DNA from: Hylemonella sp.
GTDB taxonomy: Bacteria > Pseudomonadota > Gammaproteobacteria > Burkholderiales > Burkholderiaceae_C
Direction: 5' to 3'
Assembly: GCA_030680575.1 (NCBI GenBank)
Contig: JAUXVI010000013.1
Span: 62,001 to 126,000, forward strand
DNA length: 64,000 nt
Each line of letters starts with the position of its first letter. The first letter of the stretch is position 1. Positions 54,908 to 64,000 of the stretch are shown here, piece after piece. Position numbers and translations under genes: made by a program. Under the pieces are notes generated by a model that had not been told where the DNA came from, did not search any database, and worked only from the letters and a program-made list of their open reading frames with translations.

Positions 54908-55240
54908 ATGAAACATCTCATCCTCTCCCTCAGCCTGCTGCTGGCCGGCAGCCACGCCCTGGCGCAGAACAAGATCGCCGACCACGACAGCCATCACACC
55001 ACGCCCGCTGCCAGCTCAATGAGCGAGGGTGAAGTGCGCAAGGTGGACAAGGGGGCGAAGAAGATCACCCTCAAGCACGGCGAGATCAAGAACCTCGACA
55101 TGCCCCCCATGACCATGGTGTTTCAGGTGAAAGACGCAGCGCTGCTGGAGCAGGTGCAGGCCGGTGACAAGGTGCGCTTCACGGCAGACAAGGTGGGTGG
55201 CGCTTACATCGTGCTCACCCTGGAGCCGGTGAAGAACTAG
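54908..55240 (+). CDS. CusF-like periplasmic copper-binding protein
   Basis: 110 residues, signal peptide HLILSLSLLLAGSHALAQ. CusF/CopF-type beta-barrel core: GEVRKVDKGAKKITLKHGEI then NLDMPPMTMVFQVKD, with Met residues and nearby His for Cu(I). It hands copper to an efflux system in the Cus paradigm. Last gene of the copper operon. Its TAG stop overlaps the stop of the convergent radical SAM gene in the palindrome CTAG. Confidence 0.88.
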   Translation: MKHLILSLSLLLAGSHALAQNKIADHDSHHTTPAASSMSEGEVRKVDKGAKKITLKHGEIKNLDMPPMTMVFQVKDAALLEQVQAGDKVRFTADKVGGAYIVLTLEPVKN

Positions 55241-56325
55241 AACAAGCTGCCCTGCCCGGCCGCCAGGCCGGGGCGAAACTGCGACAGGTCCAGCTCAAGG
55301 CGCTCGCGGTTCAGGCCGTGGCGGGCGCAGGCCTTGTGAAAGCGCTGGCGGATCAACTCCGACCACAGGCCGCTGCCCGTCATGCGGGTGGCGAAATCGC
55401 TCCGGTAGTCCTGGCCGCCGCGCATCTCGCGAATGCGCGCCATCACACGCGCCGCGCGCTGCGGGTAGTGCAGCGCCAGCCACTGCTGGAACACCTCGTT
55501 CAACTCCCACGGCAGGCGCAGCACGGTGTAGAAAGCGCTCTTCGCACCGGCCTCGGCCGCCGCTTCCAGCACCTGCTCCATGTCGTCGTTGATGAAGGGG
55601 ATCTGCGGCGCCACGCTCACGCCCACCGGCACGCCGGCTTCGGCCAGCGCGCGGATGGTACGCAGCCGGCGCTGCGGCGAGGCGGCACGCGGCTCCAGCT
55701 GGCGCGCCAGCGCAGCGTCGAGCGTGGTGATGGTGACGTAGATCGCCACCAGTTTGTCCGCCGCCATCGGTGCGATCAGGTCCAGGTCGCGTTCCACGCC
55801 GCTGGACTTGGTGACGAGCGAAAACGGATGGCGCGCCTTGCACAGCACCTCGATCAGCGAACGCGTGATCTTCAACTCGCGCTCCACCGGCTGATAGCAG
55901 TCGGTGACGGAACCGATGACGATCATGCTCGGCCGATAACCAGGCCGCGCCAGTTCCTTGCGCAAGGTCTGCGCCAGCCCGCGCTTGGCAATGATCACCG
56001 TCTCGAAATCCAGCCCCGGCGACAGCCCGAGGTAGCTGTGCGTCGGCCGCGCATAGCAGTAGGAACAGCCGTGTTCGCAACCTCGGTAGGGGTTGATGGA
56101 GTAGTCGAAGGCGATGTCCGGCGAATCGTTGGCCATGATGGCGCTGCGCGCGTCCTCCCAGCGCACCTCGGTCTGCGGCTTGGCGGCCTCGCCCAACAAG
56201 GTTTCATCCCAGGTCTGCCAGCCATCGTCGAACGCGGCGCGTGCATCACGCTCGAAGCGGTGCGCCACCCGCGTGGCCGCGCCGCGGCCCTTGAGGGCCG
56301 TCAGCGGGATGGAGAACTCGGCCAT
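55237..56325 (-). CDS. PA0069-family radical SAM protein
   Basis: 362 residues from the ATG at 56325 (a GTG at 56346 is also possible). Radical SAM cluster motif C83-xxx-C87-xx-C90 in YRGCEHGCSYCYA, followed by GLSPGLDFETVI, SVTDCYQPVERELKITR and VAPQIPFINDD, as in the PA0069/SplB-like family. The family resembles spore photoproduct lyase, so a DNA- or nucleotide-related repair role has been suggested, without proof. A strong promoter overlapping a LexA box lies 119 bp upstream, which supports DNA-damage induction. Confidence 0.88.
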   Translation of the reverse strand: MAEFSIPLTALKGRGAATRVAHRFERDARAAFDDGWQTWDETLLGEAAKPQTEVRWEDARSAIMANDSPDIAFDYSINPYRGCEHGCSYCYARPTHSYLGLSPGLDFETVIIAKRGLAQTLRKELARPGYRPSMIVIGSVTDCYQPVERELKITRSLIEVLCKARHPFSLVTKSSGVERDLDLIAPMAADKLVAIYVTITTLDAALARQLEPRAASPQRRLRTIRALAEAGVPVGVSVAPQIPFINDDMEQVLEAAAEAGAKSAFYTVLRLPWELNEVFQQWLALHYPQRAARVMARIREMRGGQDYRSDFATRMTGSGLWSELIRQRFHKACARHGLNRERLELDLSQFRPGLAAGQGSLF

Positions 56326-56440
56326 GGCGTCAACACCCCATGGCACATGACGCGGGATAGTCGGGTGCGTCGCGCGCCGTGCAGCGGCTCAAGTGCATCC
56401 CAAGTGAGAACAAGCGGTCGGGTTTCATGTCTGCATCAAG

Positions 56441-56460
56441 TACTGTATATCTAACCAGTA
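56441..56460. promoter_or_regulatory. LexA (SOS) box upstream of the radical SAM gene
   Basis: TACTGTATATCTAACCAGTA matches the E. coli consensus at 17 of 20 positions, with CTGT and an ACAG-like CCAG half in place. It covers the -10 and part of the spacer of the minus-strand promoter at 56444-56472. Confidence 0.8.
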
Positions 56461-56472
56461 TATAGATGTCAA
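56444..56472 (-). promoter_or_regulatory. Sigma-70 promoter of the radical SAM gene
   Basis: On the minus strand, -35 TTGACA (56472-56467), 17-bp spacer, -10 TATACA (56449-56444): consensus -35, 5/6 -10 and optimal spacing. The overlap with the LexA box predicts tight repression without DNA damage. The rest of the 307-bp gap 56326-56632 is AT-rich next to this promoter; toward 56633 I see no clear promoter for the DUF1304 gene. Confidence 0.8.
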
Positions 56473-56632
56473 CCCAAGAATCAAGCCATCTTCAGAAGTT
56501 TGACGGGATCGATTTAGACTTTCGTCGTCAGTTTCAAGTGCAGATTTGGCGGCATACATTACGCTATACGCCAAGTTGATGTTTCTGCACTTTGTATTCT
56601 TCTAAGCCGACATCAACACCCAAGGAACCATC

Positions 56633-56989
56633 ATGTCCCTCATCGCCAACATCGTCATCGCCCTGATCGCCCTCCTGCACGTCTACATCCTGGTGCTCGA
56701 GATGTTCCTGTGGGACAAGCCGGCCGGACTGCGCGCCTTCGGCCAGACCCAGGAGGCCGCAACGGCCACCAAGGTTCTGGCCGCCAACCAGGGCTTGTAC
56801 AACGGCTTTCTGGCGGCCGGCCTGTTCTGGGGCCTGAGCCTCGGCGCCAGCGGCATGGGGGTCAAAGTGTTCTTCCTCGGCTGCGTGCTGGTGGCCGGCC
56901 TGTATGGCGCCGCCACGGCCAACCGCAAGATTCTTTTCATCCAGGCCATTCCCGCCACCATCGGGCTGGCCCTCGTCTTTCTGTCTTGA
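56633..56989 (+). CDS. DUF1304 family membrane protein
   Basis: 118 residues with four hydrophobic helices (about 4-26, 46-70, 75-93, 98-117). Typical DUF1304 blocks: HVYILVLEMFLWDKP at the first helix and NQGLYNGFLAAGLFWGL at the second. Function unknown. A hydrophobic integral membrane protein; AAGGAA ribosome site before the ATG. Confidence 0.9.
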   Translation: MSLIANIVIALIALLHVYILVLEMFLWDKPAGLRAFGQTQEAATATKVLAANQGLYNGFLAAGLFWGLSLGASGMGVKVFFLGCVLVAGLYGAATANRKILFIQAIPATIGLALVFLS

Positions 56990-57055
56990 GCGGTTGATCC
57001 AGCGGGCTGATCAAAACCGCACGGCCTGAGACCGGATCCATCAGAACCACCTCTC

Positions 57056-57409
57056 ATGTACGAACCGCGCCACCTGCCCCCCATCCCCACCAGCCGCTTC
57101 ACCCTGCGCATGCTGACGCATGCGGCTCTGGCGCTGGCGCTGATAGCGTTCTCCCTGTTGGCGGGCATGCTGGGCTACCGTCACTACGAACAGATGTCGT
57201 GGATTGATGCCTTCGTCAACGCCGCCATGCTGCTCGGCGGCATGGGGCCGATCGAAACCAAGCTCAGCGATGGCGGCAAGCTCTTCGCGGGACTCTATGC
57301 ACTGTACGCCGGCCTGGCCTTCATCGCCGTCATGGCCATCATGCTGACACCGGTGGTGCACCGCTTCCTCCACCGCTTCCATTGGGCGGAAGGAAGAGAT
57401 TCCCAATAA
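57056..57409 (+). CDS. Two-helix membrane protein, mini-channel-like
   Basis: 117 residues: cytosolic N-terminus (about 1-20), TM1 (about 24-45, AALALALIAFSLLAGMLGY), a central amphipathic segment SWIDAFVNAAMLLGGMGPIE, TM2 (about 78-102). This TM1-pore helix-TM2 order resembles a two-TM ion channel subunit, but the filter position reads LGGMGP rather than TVGYG, so potassium selectivity is not expected. The function is unknown. Confidence 0.7.
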   Translation: MYEPRHLPPIPTSRFTLRMLTHAALALALIAFSLLAGMLGYRHYEQMSWIDAFVNAAMLLGGMGPIETKLSDGGKLFAGLYALYAGLAFIAVMAIMLTPVVHRFLHRFHWAEGRDSQ

Positions 57410-57446
57410 GCAGCGGCTTGGCATGGTCTGCGCATAATCTGCGCTC

Positions 57447-58463
57447 ATGAGCACAACCAACCCGCGCACCACCTACCCGGGCTCTCTCACCGATGTCGCA
57501 GGCATCGAGGTCGGCCACTTCACCGAGACGCGCCGCCCCACCGGTTGCAGCGTGGTGATGGCACGCGACGGCGCAGTGGCCGGCGTCGATGTGCGCGGCG
57601 CCGCGCCGGGCACACGCGAAACAGATTTATTGCAACCGGCCAACCTGGTGGACAAGGTGCACGCCATTGTTCTTTCTGGTGGCAGCGCCTGGGGACTGGA
57701 CGCCGCCAGCGGCGTGATGCGCTGGCTGGAAGAAAACCACATTGGCCTGAGTACGGGTTATGGCCTGGTGCCCATCGTGCCGGCCGCGGTGGTGTTCGAC
57801 CTCGGCGTCGGGGATTCAAGCATTCGCCCCGATGCACAGGCCGGTTACCAAGCCTGCCTGGCGGCCAGCCGCCAGCCGCCAGCACAGGGCAATGTGGGCG
57901 CTGGCACCGGTGCCCTGGTCGGCAAACTGTTCGGCATGCCGCGTGCCATGAAGGGCGGCATCGGTACCTCCTCACTCTGTGTGGAGGGCATCACGGTGGC
58001 AGCACTCATCGTCTGCAATGCGGTGGGTGATGTGATCGACCCGACCACGGGGCAAGTCATTGCGGGTGCGCGCACCGCGGATGGAAAGGCCTTGCTGGGC
58101 AGCCGCGATGCGATGGTGAAGGGCGAGCTGCCGCAGAACCTGCTGGCCGGCACCAACACCACCATCGGCGTGGTGGCCACCGATGCCGTGCTGACCAAGC
58201 CGCAGGCGCAGCGCCTGGCGCAGGTCAGCCACGACGGGCTGGCACGCGCCATCAACCCGGTGCACACCATGCTTGACGGCGATACCCTGTTTGCACTGGC
58301 GACCGGCCACAGCGGCAAGAGCGCCAGCATGTTGTTGCTGGCCACGCTGGCGGCCGAAGTCACCGCGCGTGCCGTGGTGAACGCGGTGCGCGCGGCACAG
58401 GGCATCACGGTCGATACGCAAAACTGGCCGGCAGCTGCCGATCTCACAAACCCGACGATCTGA
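57447..58463 (+). CDS. P1-family (DmpA/NylC-like) N-terminal nucleophile hydrolase
   Basis: 338 residues. Opening LTDVAGIEVGHFT, IVLSGGSAWGLDAASGVM and GNVGAGTGAL are family features. The predicted autocleavage site is in MKGGIGTSSLCVEG, where a Thr/Ser becomes the nucleophile after self-processing into two chains. Family members are aminopeptidases, D-esterases and nylon-oligomer hydrolases; the substrate cannot be chosen. It is 11 bp before the TAXI gene, so the two may be co-transcribed. Confidence 0.88.
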   Translation: MSTTNPRTTYPGSLTDVAGIEVGHFTETRRPTGCSVVMARDGAVAGVDVRGAAPGTRETDLLQPANLVDKVHAIVLSGGSAWGLDAASGVMRWLEENHIGLSTGYGLVPIVPAAVVFDLGVGDSSIRPDAQAGYQACLAASRQPPAQGNVGAGTGALVGKLFGMPRAMKGGIGTSSLCVEGITVAALIVCNAVGDVIDPTTGQVIAGARTADGKALLGSRDAMVKGELPQNLLAGTNTTIGVVATDAVLTKPQAQRLAQVSHDGLARAINPVHTMLDGDTLFALATGHSGKSASMLLLATLAAEVTARAVVNAVRAAQGITVDTQNWPAAADLTNPTI

Positions 58464-58474
58464 GACCTCGCACC

Positions 58475-59800
58475 ATGCCCAAGACCTTTCGCTACACCCT
58501 GCTGTCGCTGCGCGAAATGCTGGTGTCAGCCGGCCCGCTCGTCTTGCTGACCGTCGGCCTGCTGGTGCTGGTCTACTGGTGGCTCGACCCGATGCCGCCG
58601 AAGCACCTGACGCTGGCCACCGGCCCGGCGCAAAGCGCGTATGACGAGATCGGCAAACGTTATGCCAGCGCTCTGGCTGAGCATGGCATTGACGTACGGC
58701 TGCTGCCCAGCGAAGGCGCCGCGCAAAACCTGCAGTGGCTGCGCGAGGGCAAGGCTGACTTCGGTTTTGTCCAGGGCGGTAGTGACGAGCTGGCCGCCAA
58801 ACAGGAACATGGCATGGAGTCGCTGGGCAGCCTGTTTGTCGAACCGGTATGGCTGTTTTATCGCGAGGCGTCGGCACGCAAGGTGACACCGGATGCCACG
58901 CTGAAGACCCTGGCGCAACTCAAGGGCCTGCACGTCAATGTGGGCACCGAGGGCAGTGGCGTTCCCCGCTTGATGGCCAAGCTGTTCGAGGTCAACCGCA
59001 TGGATGTCAAGACCCTCCGGATTTCGCAACTGGAACAAACCCCCGCCACGGTGGCGCTTCTCAACGGTGAGCTCGATGCCTTGGTCTTCGCCTCGGCGCC
59101 GGAGTCACTGATGGTGCAAATGCTGCTGCAGACACCGGGCATCAAGCTCATGAGTTTTACGCAGAGTGAAGCCTATTCGCGTCGCTTTCCCTTTTTGAGC
59201 CCGGTCTACTTGCCGCAAGGTGTGGTGGATCTGGCCGGCAATGTGCCGGAACGCACGGTACGACTGATCGCCACCACGACCACGCTGCTGGCACGCCCTC
59301 GTGTGCATTCGGCATTGAAGGAGCTGTTCTCGCAAGCCTCGCTCAAGCTGCATGGCAATGCCGGTTGGTTCAATCGCGCGCATGAGTTCCCCAGCGTGGC
59401 GAACCTGGAGTTTCCACTGGCCAATGAAGCCGAGCGCACCATCCGCAACGGTGTGCCGTTGCTGCAGCGCTACCTGCCCTTCTCGCTGGCAAACCTGGTG
59501 GAGCGCATGTGGCTGGCGCTGGGCATCATCATCGCCCTGCTGCTGCCGCTGAGCCGAATCGTGCCGCCGCTGTACGAGTTCCGGATCCGCTCGCGGGTGT
59601 TTCGCTGGTACGGCCAGTTGCGCGTGATTGAGGAGCGACTGGACAGCCAGCATCCCGAATCCAGACAGGAATCGTTGGATGAACTGAAACGACTGGAAGC
59701 ACGGGTGGAAAAAATCACGGTACCTCTGTCGTATGCCGATGAACTCTATGCCCTGCGCAATCACATCGAGCTGGTGCAACGCAGGCTGCAGGCCAGCTGA
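58475..59800 (+). CDS. TAXI-family TRAP-type solute-binding protein, membrane-anchored
   Basis: 441 residues. An N-terminal membrane helix (about 14-35, LVLLTVGLLVLVYWWL) precedes a TAXI ligand-binding domain (about 45-320; LTLATGPAQSAYDEIGKRYA, LREGKADFGFVQGGSDELA, LHVNVGTEGSGVPRLMAKLF). A second helix (about 345-365) and a coiled cytosolic tail (about 380-435) follow, so the binding domain is tethered at both sides rather than free. No TRAP permease gene is adjacent, suggesting a sensory or orphan role. Confidence 0.85.
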   Translation: MPKTFRYTLLSLREMLVSAGPLVLLTVGLLVLVYWWLDPMPPKHLTLATGPAQSAYDEIGKRYASALAEHGIDVRLLPSEGAAQNLQWLREGKADFGFVQGGSDELAAKQEHGMESLGSLFVEPVWLFYREASARKVTPDATLKTLAQLKGLHVNVGTEGSGVPRLMAKLFEVNRMDVKTLRISQLEQTPATVALLNGELDALVFASAPESLMVQMLLQTPGIKLMSFTQSEAYSRRFPFLSPVYLPQGVVDLAGNVPERTVRLIATTTTLLARPRVHSALKELFSQASLKLHGNAGWFNRAHEFPSVANLEFPLANEAERTIRNGVPLLQRYLPFSLANLVERMWLALGIIIALLLPLSRIVPPLYEFRIRSRVFRWYGQLRVIEERLDSQHPESRQESLDELKRLEARVEKITVPLSYADELYALRNHIELVQRRLQAS

Positions 59801-59855
59801 AGACAACCTTGCTTTGCTCACAACCCGACGCCGCAGGCGCCGAGCCCTGACACCC

Positions 59856-59886
59856 CACCCGGGCCGGCCGGCCCGGGTGATGGTTT

Positions 59887-59888
<2 letters not shown>
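59856..59888 (+). terminator. Rho-independent terminator after the TAXI gene
   Basis: CACCCGGGCC, GGCC loop, GGCCCGGGTG: a 10-bp perfect stem followed on the plus strand by ATGGTTTTT. The T-run reaches the stop codon of the convergent ettA gene. Confidence 0.85.
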
Positions 59889-61548
<1,660 letters not shown>

Positions 61549-61562
61549 CTAGTAATAGTTCT

Positions 61563-61593
61563 GCGGGGGGATAAAACCCGTATTATCCCCCGC
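61563..61593 (-). promoter_or_regulatory. Hairpin in the ettA leader
   Basis: Arms GCGGGGGGATAA and TTATCCCCCGC pair over about 11 bp (one G extra) with an 8-nt loop, ending 14 bp before the ettA ATG on the minus strand. It lies between DUF1631 and ettA. No T-run follows in the minus direction, so a leader structure or a shared stop for the upstream DUF1631 gene is possible. No good Shine-Dalgarno precedes the ettA ATG. Confidence 0.45.
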
Positions 61594-61621
61594 CGGCCCA
61601 TTTGACGCAGCCCCGCCTAGC

Positions 61622-63883
61622 CTAAGTGTCGTCTGCGCCCTGTGCCTGTTCGTTGCGCAACGCGGCCTGGGCCACGGCGTCCAGAGCATGGTCAACCACA
61701 TGGCCGTCAGACACGACGCGGATCAGGCCACGGTTGCGCAGCCGGTCCATGGTGCGGCGGGTCATGGAATGTGCCAGTCCCTTGACCGAGGTGAACATGA
61801 ACAGCGTGCGGTGTGGGCTGGTCCAGGTCAGTTGGGCGCGTACCCACGCCTCGTTCAGCATCAGCTCGACCCAAGCCCCCACCGTCAGGTCGGCCACGCT
61901 CCAGTCATGCGCCAGCACCCCAACCGGGCTGGGTGGCACCACATCGTCTTCGGGCAGGTACCCGGCTTCGCTGGCCTCGTCCTCAGCCACCCAGAAGCCT
62001 TCGTCAGCGGATTCCTCAGGGAGCACACTGCGCCGGCTCTCGGCATCGGCCTCAGCCGCAGCGTCGGCCTCCAAGGTCAATTCATGCGCGGGCGGCGGCA
62101 TGCTGGCTGGATTGACTGGCGCCATGGGGCGATCTACCGGAACGTTGACCGCGGCCTTGGGCGACGAACTTGTCAATGCCTGCTCATGCAGGGCAATCAG
62201 ATCGTCCAGAAACTGCACGATGCGCTCTTCCGGGTAGCGGATGCTTTGCAAACCCTGGCGTAGCTTGAGCAGCAGCTTGGGGACCAACTGCGCCAGCCGA
62301 GCCCGGTTGCGCCGCGCCTGGTGCACTTGCACGCTCCAGACCAGATCGTCCACCAGCTCCAGATACCCTTCGGCGTCTGCCGTGCCGTCGGCACTGGCCA
62401 GTTGCGACTCGGCCACCACTTGCGCCCAGGGACCACCCAGAAACAGCGCCACCCGTTCAGGCACCTGCTGCGAATGCAGCCGGGTTTCGAAATCGATCGC
62501 CAGCCGCTGTGCCAGCAGGTTGCGTTGCTCCGCGTGCAGCAGGGCACGTGCCGCCTCCACCTGCCGCGGCAACTGCCCCGCACCCGCCTGTGCCCACTGC
62601 GTCTGCAGTGTCTGCAACGCCCGCGCAAAGTCTTCACTCGCCCCTTCGCTGGCCGCCAGTTCGCGCACCGACATGGCGACCGACTGGAAAAAAGCATCGA
62701 AACCTTCGTCGCTTTCGGTCAGATACGCCAGACTGCGGTGGGTCAGCTTGTCCAGCAACTGGCGTGCCGGGTGCTTGCGGTCGTTGAAAAAACGCGGATC
62801 GGACTGCGCCAGTTGGAGCAACACCGGCTCCAGCCTCTGGACCTGACCGCGGATCGCCGGCAGCAGGCGCTGGTCCTGGGCAAGGTTGTCGAGCATCAGG
62901 CGCACCACCTCCTCGCCCAGCTGGCGCCCCAGCTGCGGACCACGGCCCGTCCCTGCCGGGTGCTTGTCGTGCGCTGCCGGCGTGGCCGCAGGCGCCCGTT
63001 GGCTCAGGCGCTTCATGAGGGGCTCGACCATCTTCATTTCTTCGAGCGCTTCCAGCGGTGTGGGCACGGTGTGGGGGAACTCCAGCGCCCGACTGTCTAC
63101 GCCGTTTTTTTCTGCCGTGTCGTCCAACTCACCCGACAGCAGGCGGCGCAGCTTGCGCAGCGTCAGCATGGTGCGGCTCACCGGGTTGTCGCTCTTCTTG
63201 CGACGACCGGCGCTCGCATGCCCCGTACCCACCGGCTCAATGCCGTGCGAGCGCAGCCAGTCCAGCAACTCCTTGTACAGGCGGTGCAGGCTGGCCCCCA
63301 TGAAACCAGCCGCCGGGGTGATCAGCCCGATGCGGGCCTGCTCATCGGGTACATGCTGTCGCAGGGTTTCGCGCAAGGCACGGGCAAAGGCCTCTGGCTT
63401 GAGCGGGTTCAGATGCGGCTGCACGGTCATCCAGCCCAGCAGCCGACTGACCAACGCATGCAACTGCGGCAGCAGGTCATCAACGGCGAACTGGATCTCC
63501 TGCTGTGCCAGCGCGAACTCGATGTTGGCATCGATCTGCTGCTCGTCGAGCAGTTGCAGGTCGTCAAAGCGAACGGTCGCGTCACGGACGGAATCCTGCG
63601 CGCCGCTGTGGTAGATCGCCAGACGCAACTGCACGCCGAACGTGGCGCGCACAGCATCCAAGTCGTGCCGCAATTGCGCCACCGCCGGTTGGCTGATCTG
63701 GCGGTAATTGATTTGTGCCACCTTCGGCTTGGCCTGACCGGCGGCGCCCTCCAACCCCTTGAGGGCATCCTCGATCAGGACGTCGGACTGCGCCAGCACC
63801 GCCTCAATGCAATCTTGCAGTGAGGGGCGCGGACCGTTCGGGTCGTCCGACACGCCGAGTCGCCGTATCAAGTGTTTCTTCAT
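61622..63883 (-). CDS. DUF1631 family protein
   Basis: 753 residues from the ATG at 63883 (MKKHLIRRLG). A large, mostly helical, soluble protein matching the DUF1631 layout: an N-terminal block (DIL-rich, about 90-220; RFDDLQLLDEQQIDANIEFALAQ hallmark in two parts), a middle region (about 330-520), and a C-terminal part with WVELMLNEAWVRAQLTWTSPH and TLFMFTSVKGLAHSMTRRTM, a PilZ-like fold. Function unknown; a PilZ-type end suggests possible cyclic di-GMP binding, but the RxxxR and D/NxSxxG residues are not obvious here. The 117 bp beyond the start hold no further gene. Confidence 0.85.
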   Translation of the reverse strand: MKKHLIRRLGVSDDPNGPRPSLQDCIEAVLAQSDVLIEDALKGLEGAAGQAKPKVAQINYRQISQPAVAQLRHDLDAVRATFGVQLRLAIYHSGAQDSVRDATVRFDDLQLLDEQQIDANIEFALAQQEIQFAVDDLLPQLHALVSRLLGWMTVQPHLNPLKPEAFARALRETLRQHVPDEQARIGLITPAAGFMGASLHRLYKELLDWLRSHGIEPVGTGHASAGRRKKSDNPVSRTMLTLRKLRRLLSGELDDTAEKNGVDSRALEFPHTVPTPLEALEEMKMVEPLMKRLSQRAPAATPAAHDKHPAGTGRGPQLGRQLGEEVVRLMLDNLAQDQRLLPAIRGQVQRLEPVLLQLAQSDPRFFNDRKHPARQLLDKLTHRSLAYLTESDEGFDAFFQSVAMSVRELAASEGASEDFARALQTLQTQWAQAGAGQLPRQVEAARALLHAEQRNLLAQRLAIDFETRLHSQQVPERVALFLGGPWAQVVAESQLASADGTADAEGYLELVDDLVWSVQVHQARRNRARLAQLVPKLLLKLRQGLQSIRYPEERIVQFLDDLIALHEQALTSSSPKAAVNVPVDRPMAPVNPASMPPPAHELTLEADAAAEADAESRRSVLPEESADEGFWVAEDEASEAGYLPEDDVVPPSPVGVLAHDWSVADLTVGAWVELMLNEAWVRAQLTWTSPHRTLFMFTSVKGLAHSMTRRTMDRLRNRGLIRVVSDGHVVDHALDAVAQAALRNEQAQGADDT

Positions 63884-64000
63884 CAACCAGGCTGTATTGC
63901 GGGGCCGGACCAGCCGGCGACATCCCAATTCTCCCAGTTGCAAGACCGCAGCAACCCGCCACGCAACAACTTGTTACCGCAGAGTCAAATTGAGTGAATT

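Overview
The window looks like chromosome of a high-GC betaproteobacterium, most likely Comamonadaceae (Rhodoferax/Polaromonas/Hydrogenophaga-like; I do not assign a genus). The basis is protein character throughout, a narXL-narK1-narK2-narGHJI-ppiC layout, and three copies of a short GCTAT-N7-ATAGC palindrome that I recall being scattered through Comamonadaceae genomes. No plasmid, phage, IS element, CRISPR array, rRNA or tRNA was recognised. The DNA is gene-dense and mostly housekeeping or respiratory.

Layout. 1-3845: a minus-strand lipid-modification cassette (CFA-synthase-like methyltransferase, DUF1365, FAD amine-oxidase-like) divergent from a B12-binding MerR regulator of the LitR/CarH photoreceptor type, with operator-like palindromes between them. 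3781-12708: dusC, a secreted orphan protein, a CheW-fused double-sensor protein, a GNAT, a hybrid histidine kinase overlapping an RluA-family pseudouridine synthase, and an SDR. 12768-26473: nitrate respiration (narX, narL, narK1, narK2, narG, narH, narJ, narI, ppiC) with FNR-type boxes before narX and narK1. 26689-28613: carbonic anhydrase and an ElaB/YqjE/YqjK-like envelope trio. 28515-30677: a minus-strand group (CrtC/AttH-like protein, DUF3788, small conserved protein) that looks less GC-rich in part. 30827-36174: class II (B12-dependent) ribonucleotide reductase, hemerythrin, UspA, a 2OG-Fe dioxygenase and a bacteriohemerythrin. 36219-44430: a K+ channel, a class C serine hydrolase, an acyl-CoA synthetase and an aapJQMP amino-acid ABC transporter. 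44495-46527: a nitric-oxide response operon (truncated haemoglobin, NnrS, FdxA) behind an NsrR-like box. 46774-49569: a GGDEF-EAL protein. 49618-55240: a copper-tolerance operon (DUF2946, small secreted protein, TolC-like, multicopper oxidase, cupredoxin-Spy fusion, DUF411, CusF-like). 55237-63883: an SOS-boxed radical SAM gene, DUF1304, a mini-channel-like protein, a P1 peptidase, a TAXI protein, ettA with an in-frame amber codon, and DUF1631.

How it works together. Much of the window concerns living at low oxygen: FNR-like boxes precede nitrate respiration genes and a B12-dependent ribonucleotide reductase, and the NO operon would handle the by-product of nitrate/nitrite reduction. Cobalamin appears twice, as reductase cofactor and as presumed light sensor.

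Most unusual observations: a TAG codon exactly at the second Walker A lysine of ettA; a CarH-type sensor with its W-x9-EH and ExHxxG motifs but Val where CarH has its photo-ligating His; a strong promoter overlapping a LexA box before the radical SAM gene; a cupredoxin-Spy fusion; and genus-type palindromes lying inside two signal-peptide genes. I did not find a clear candidate for a wholly new system. The light/lipid cassette and the copper fusion are the closest.
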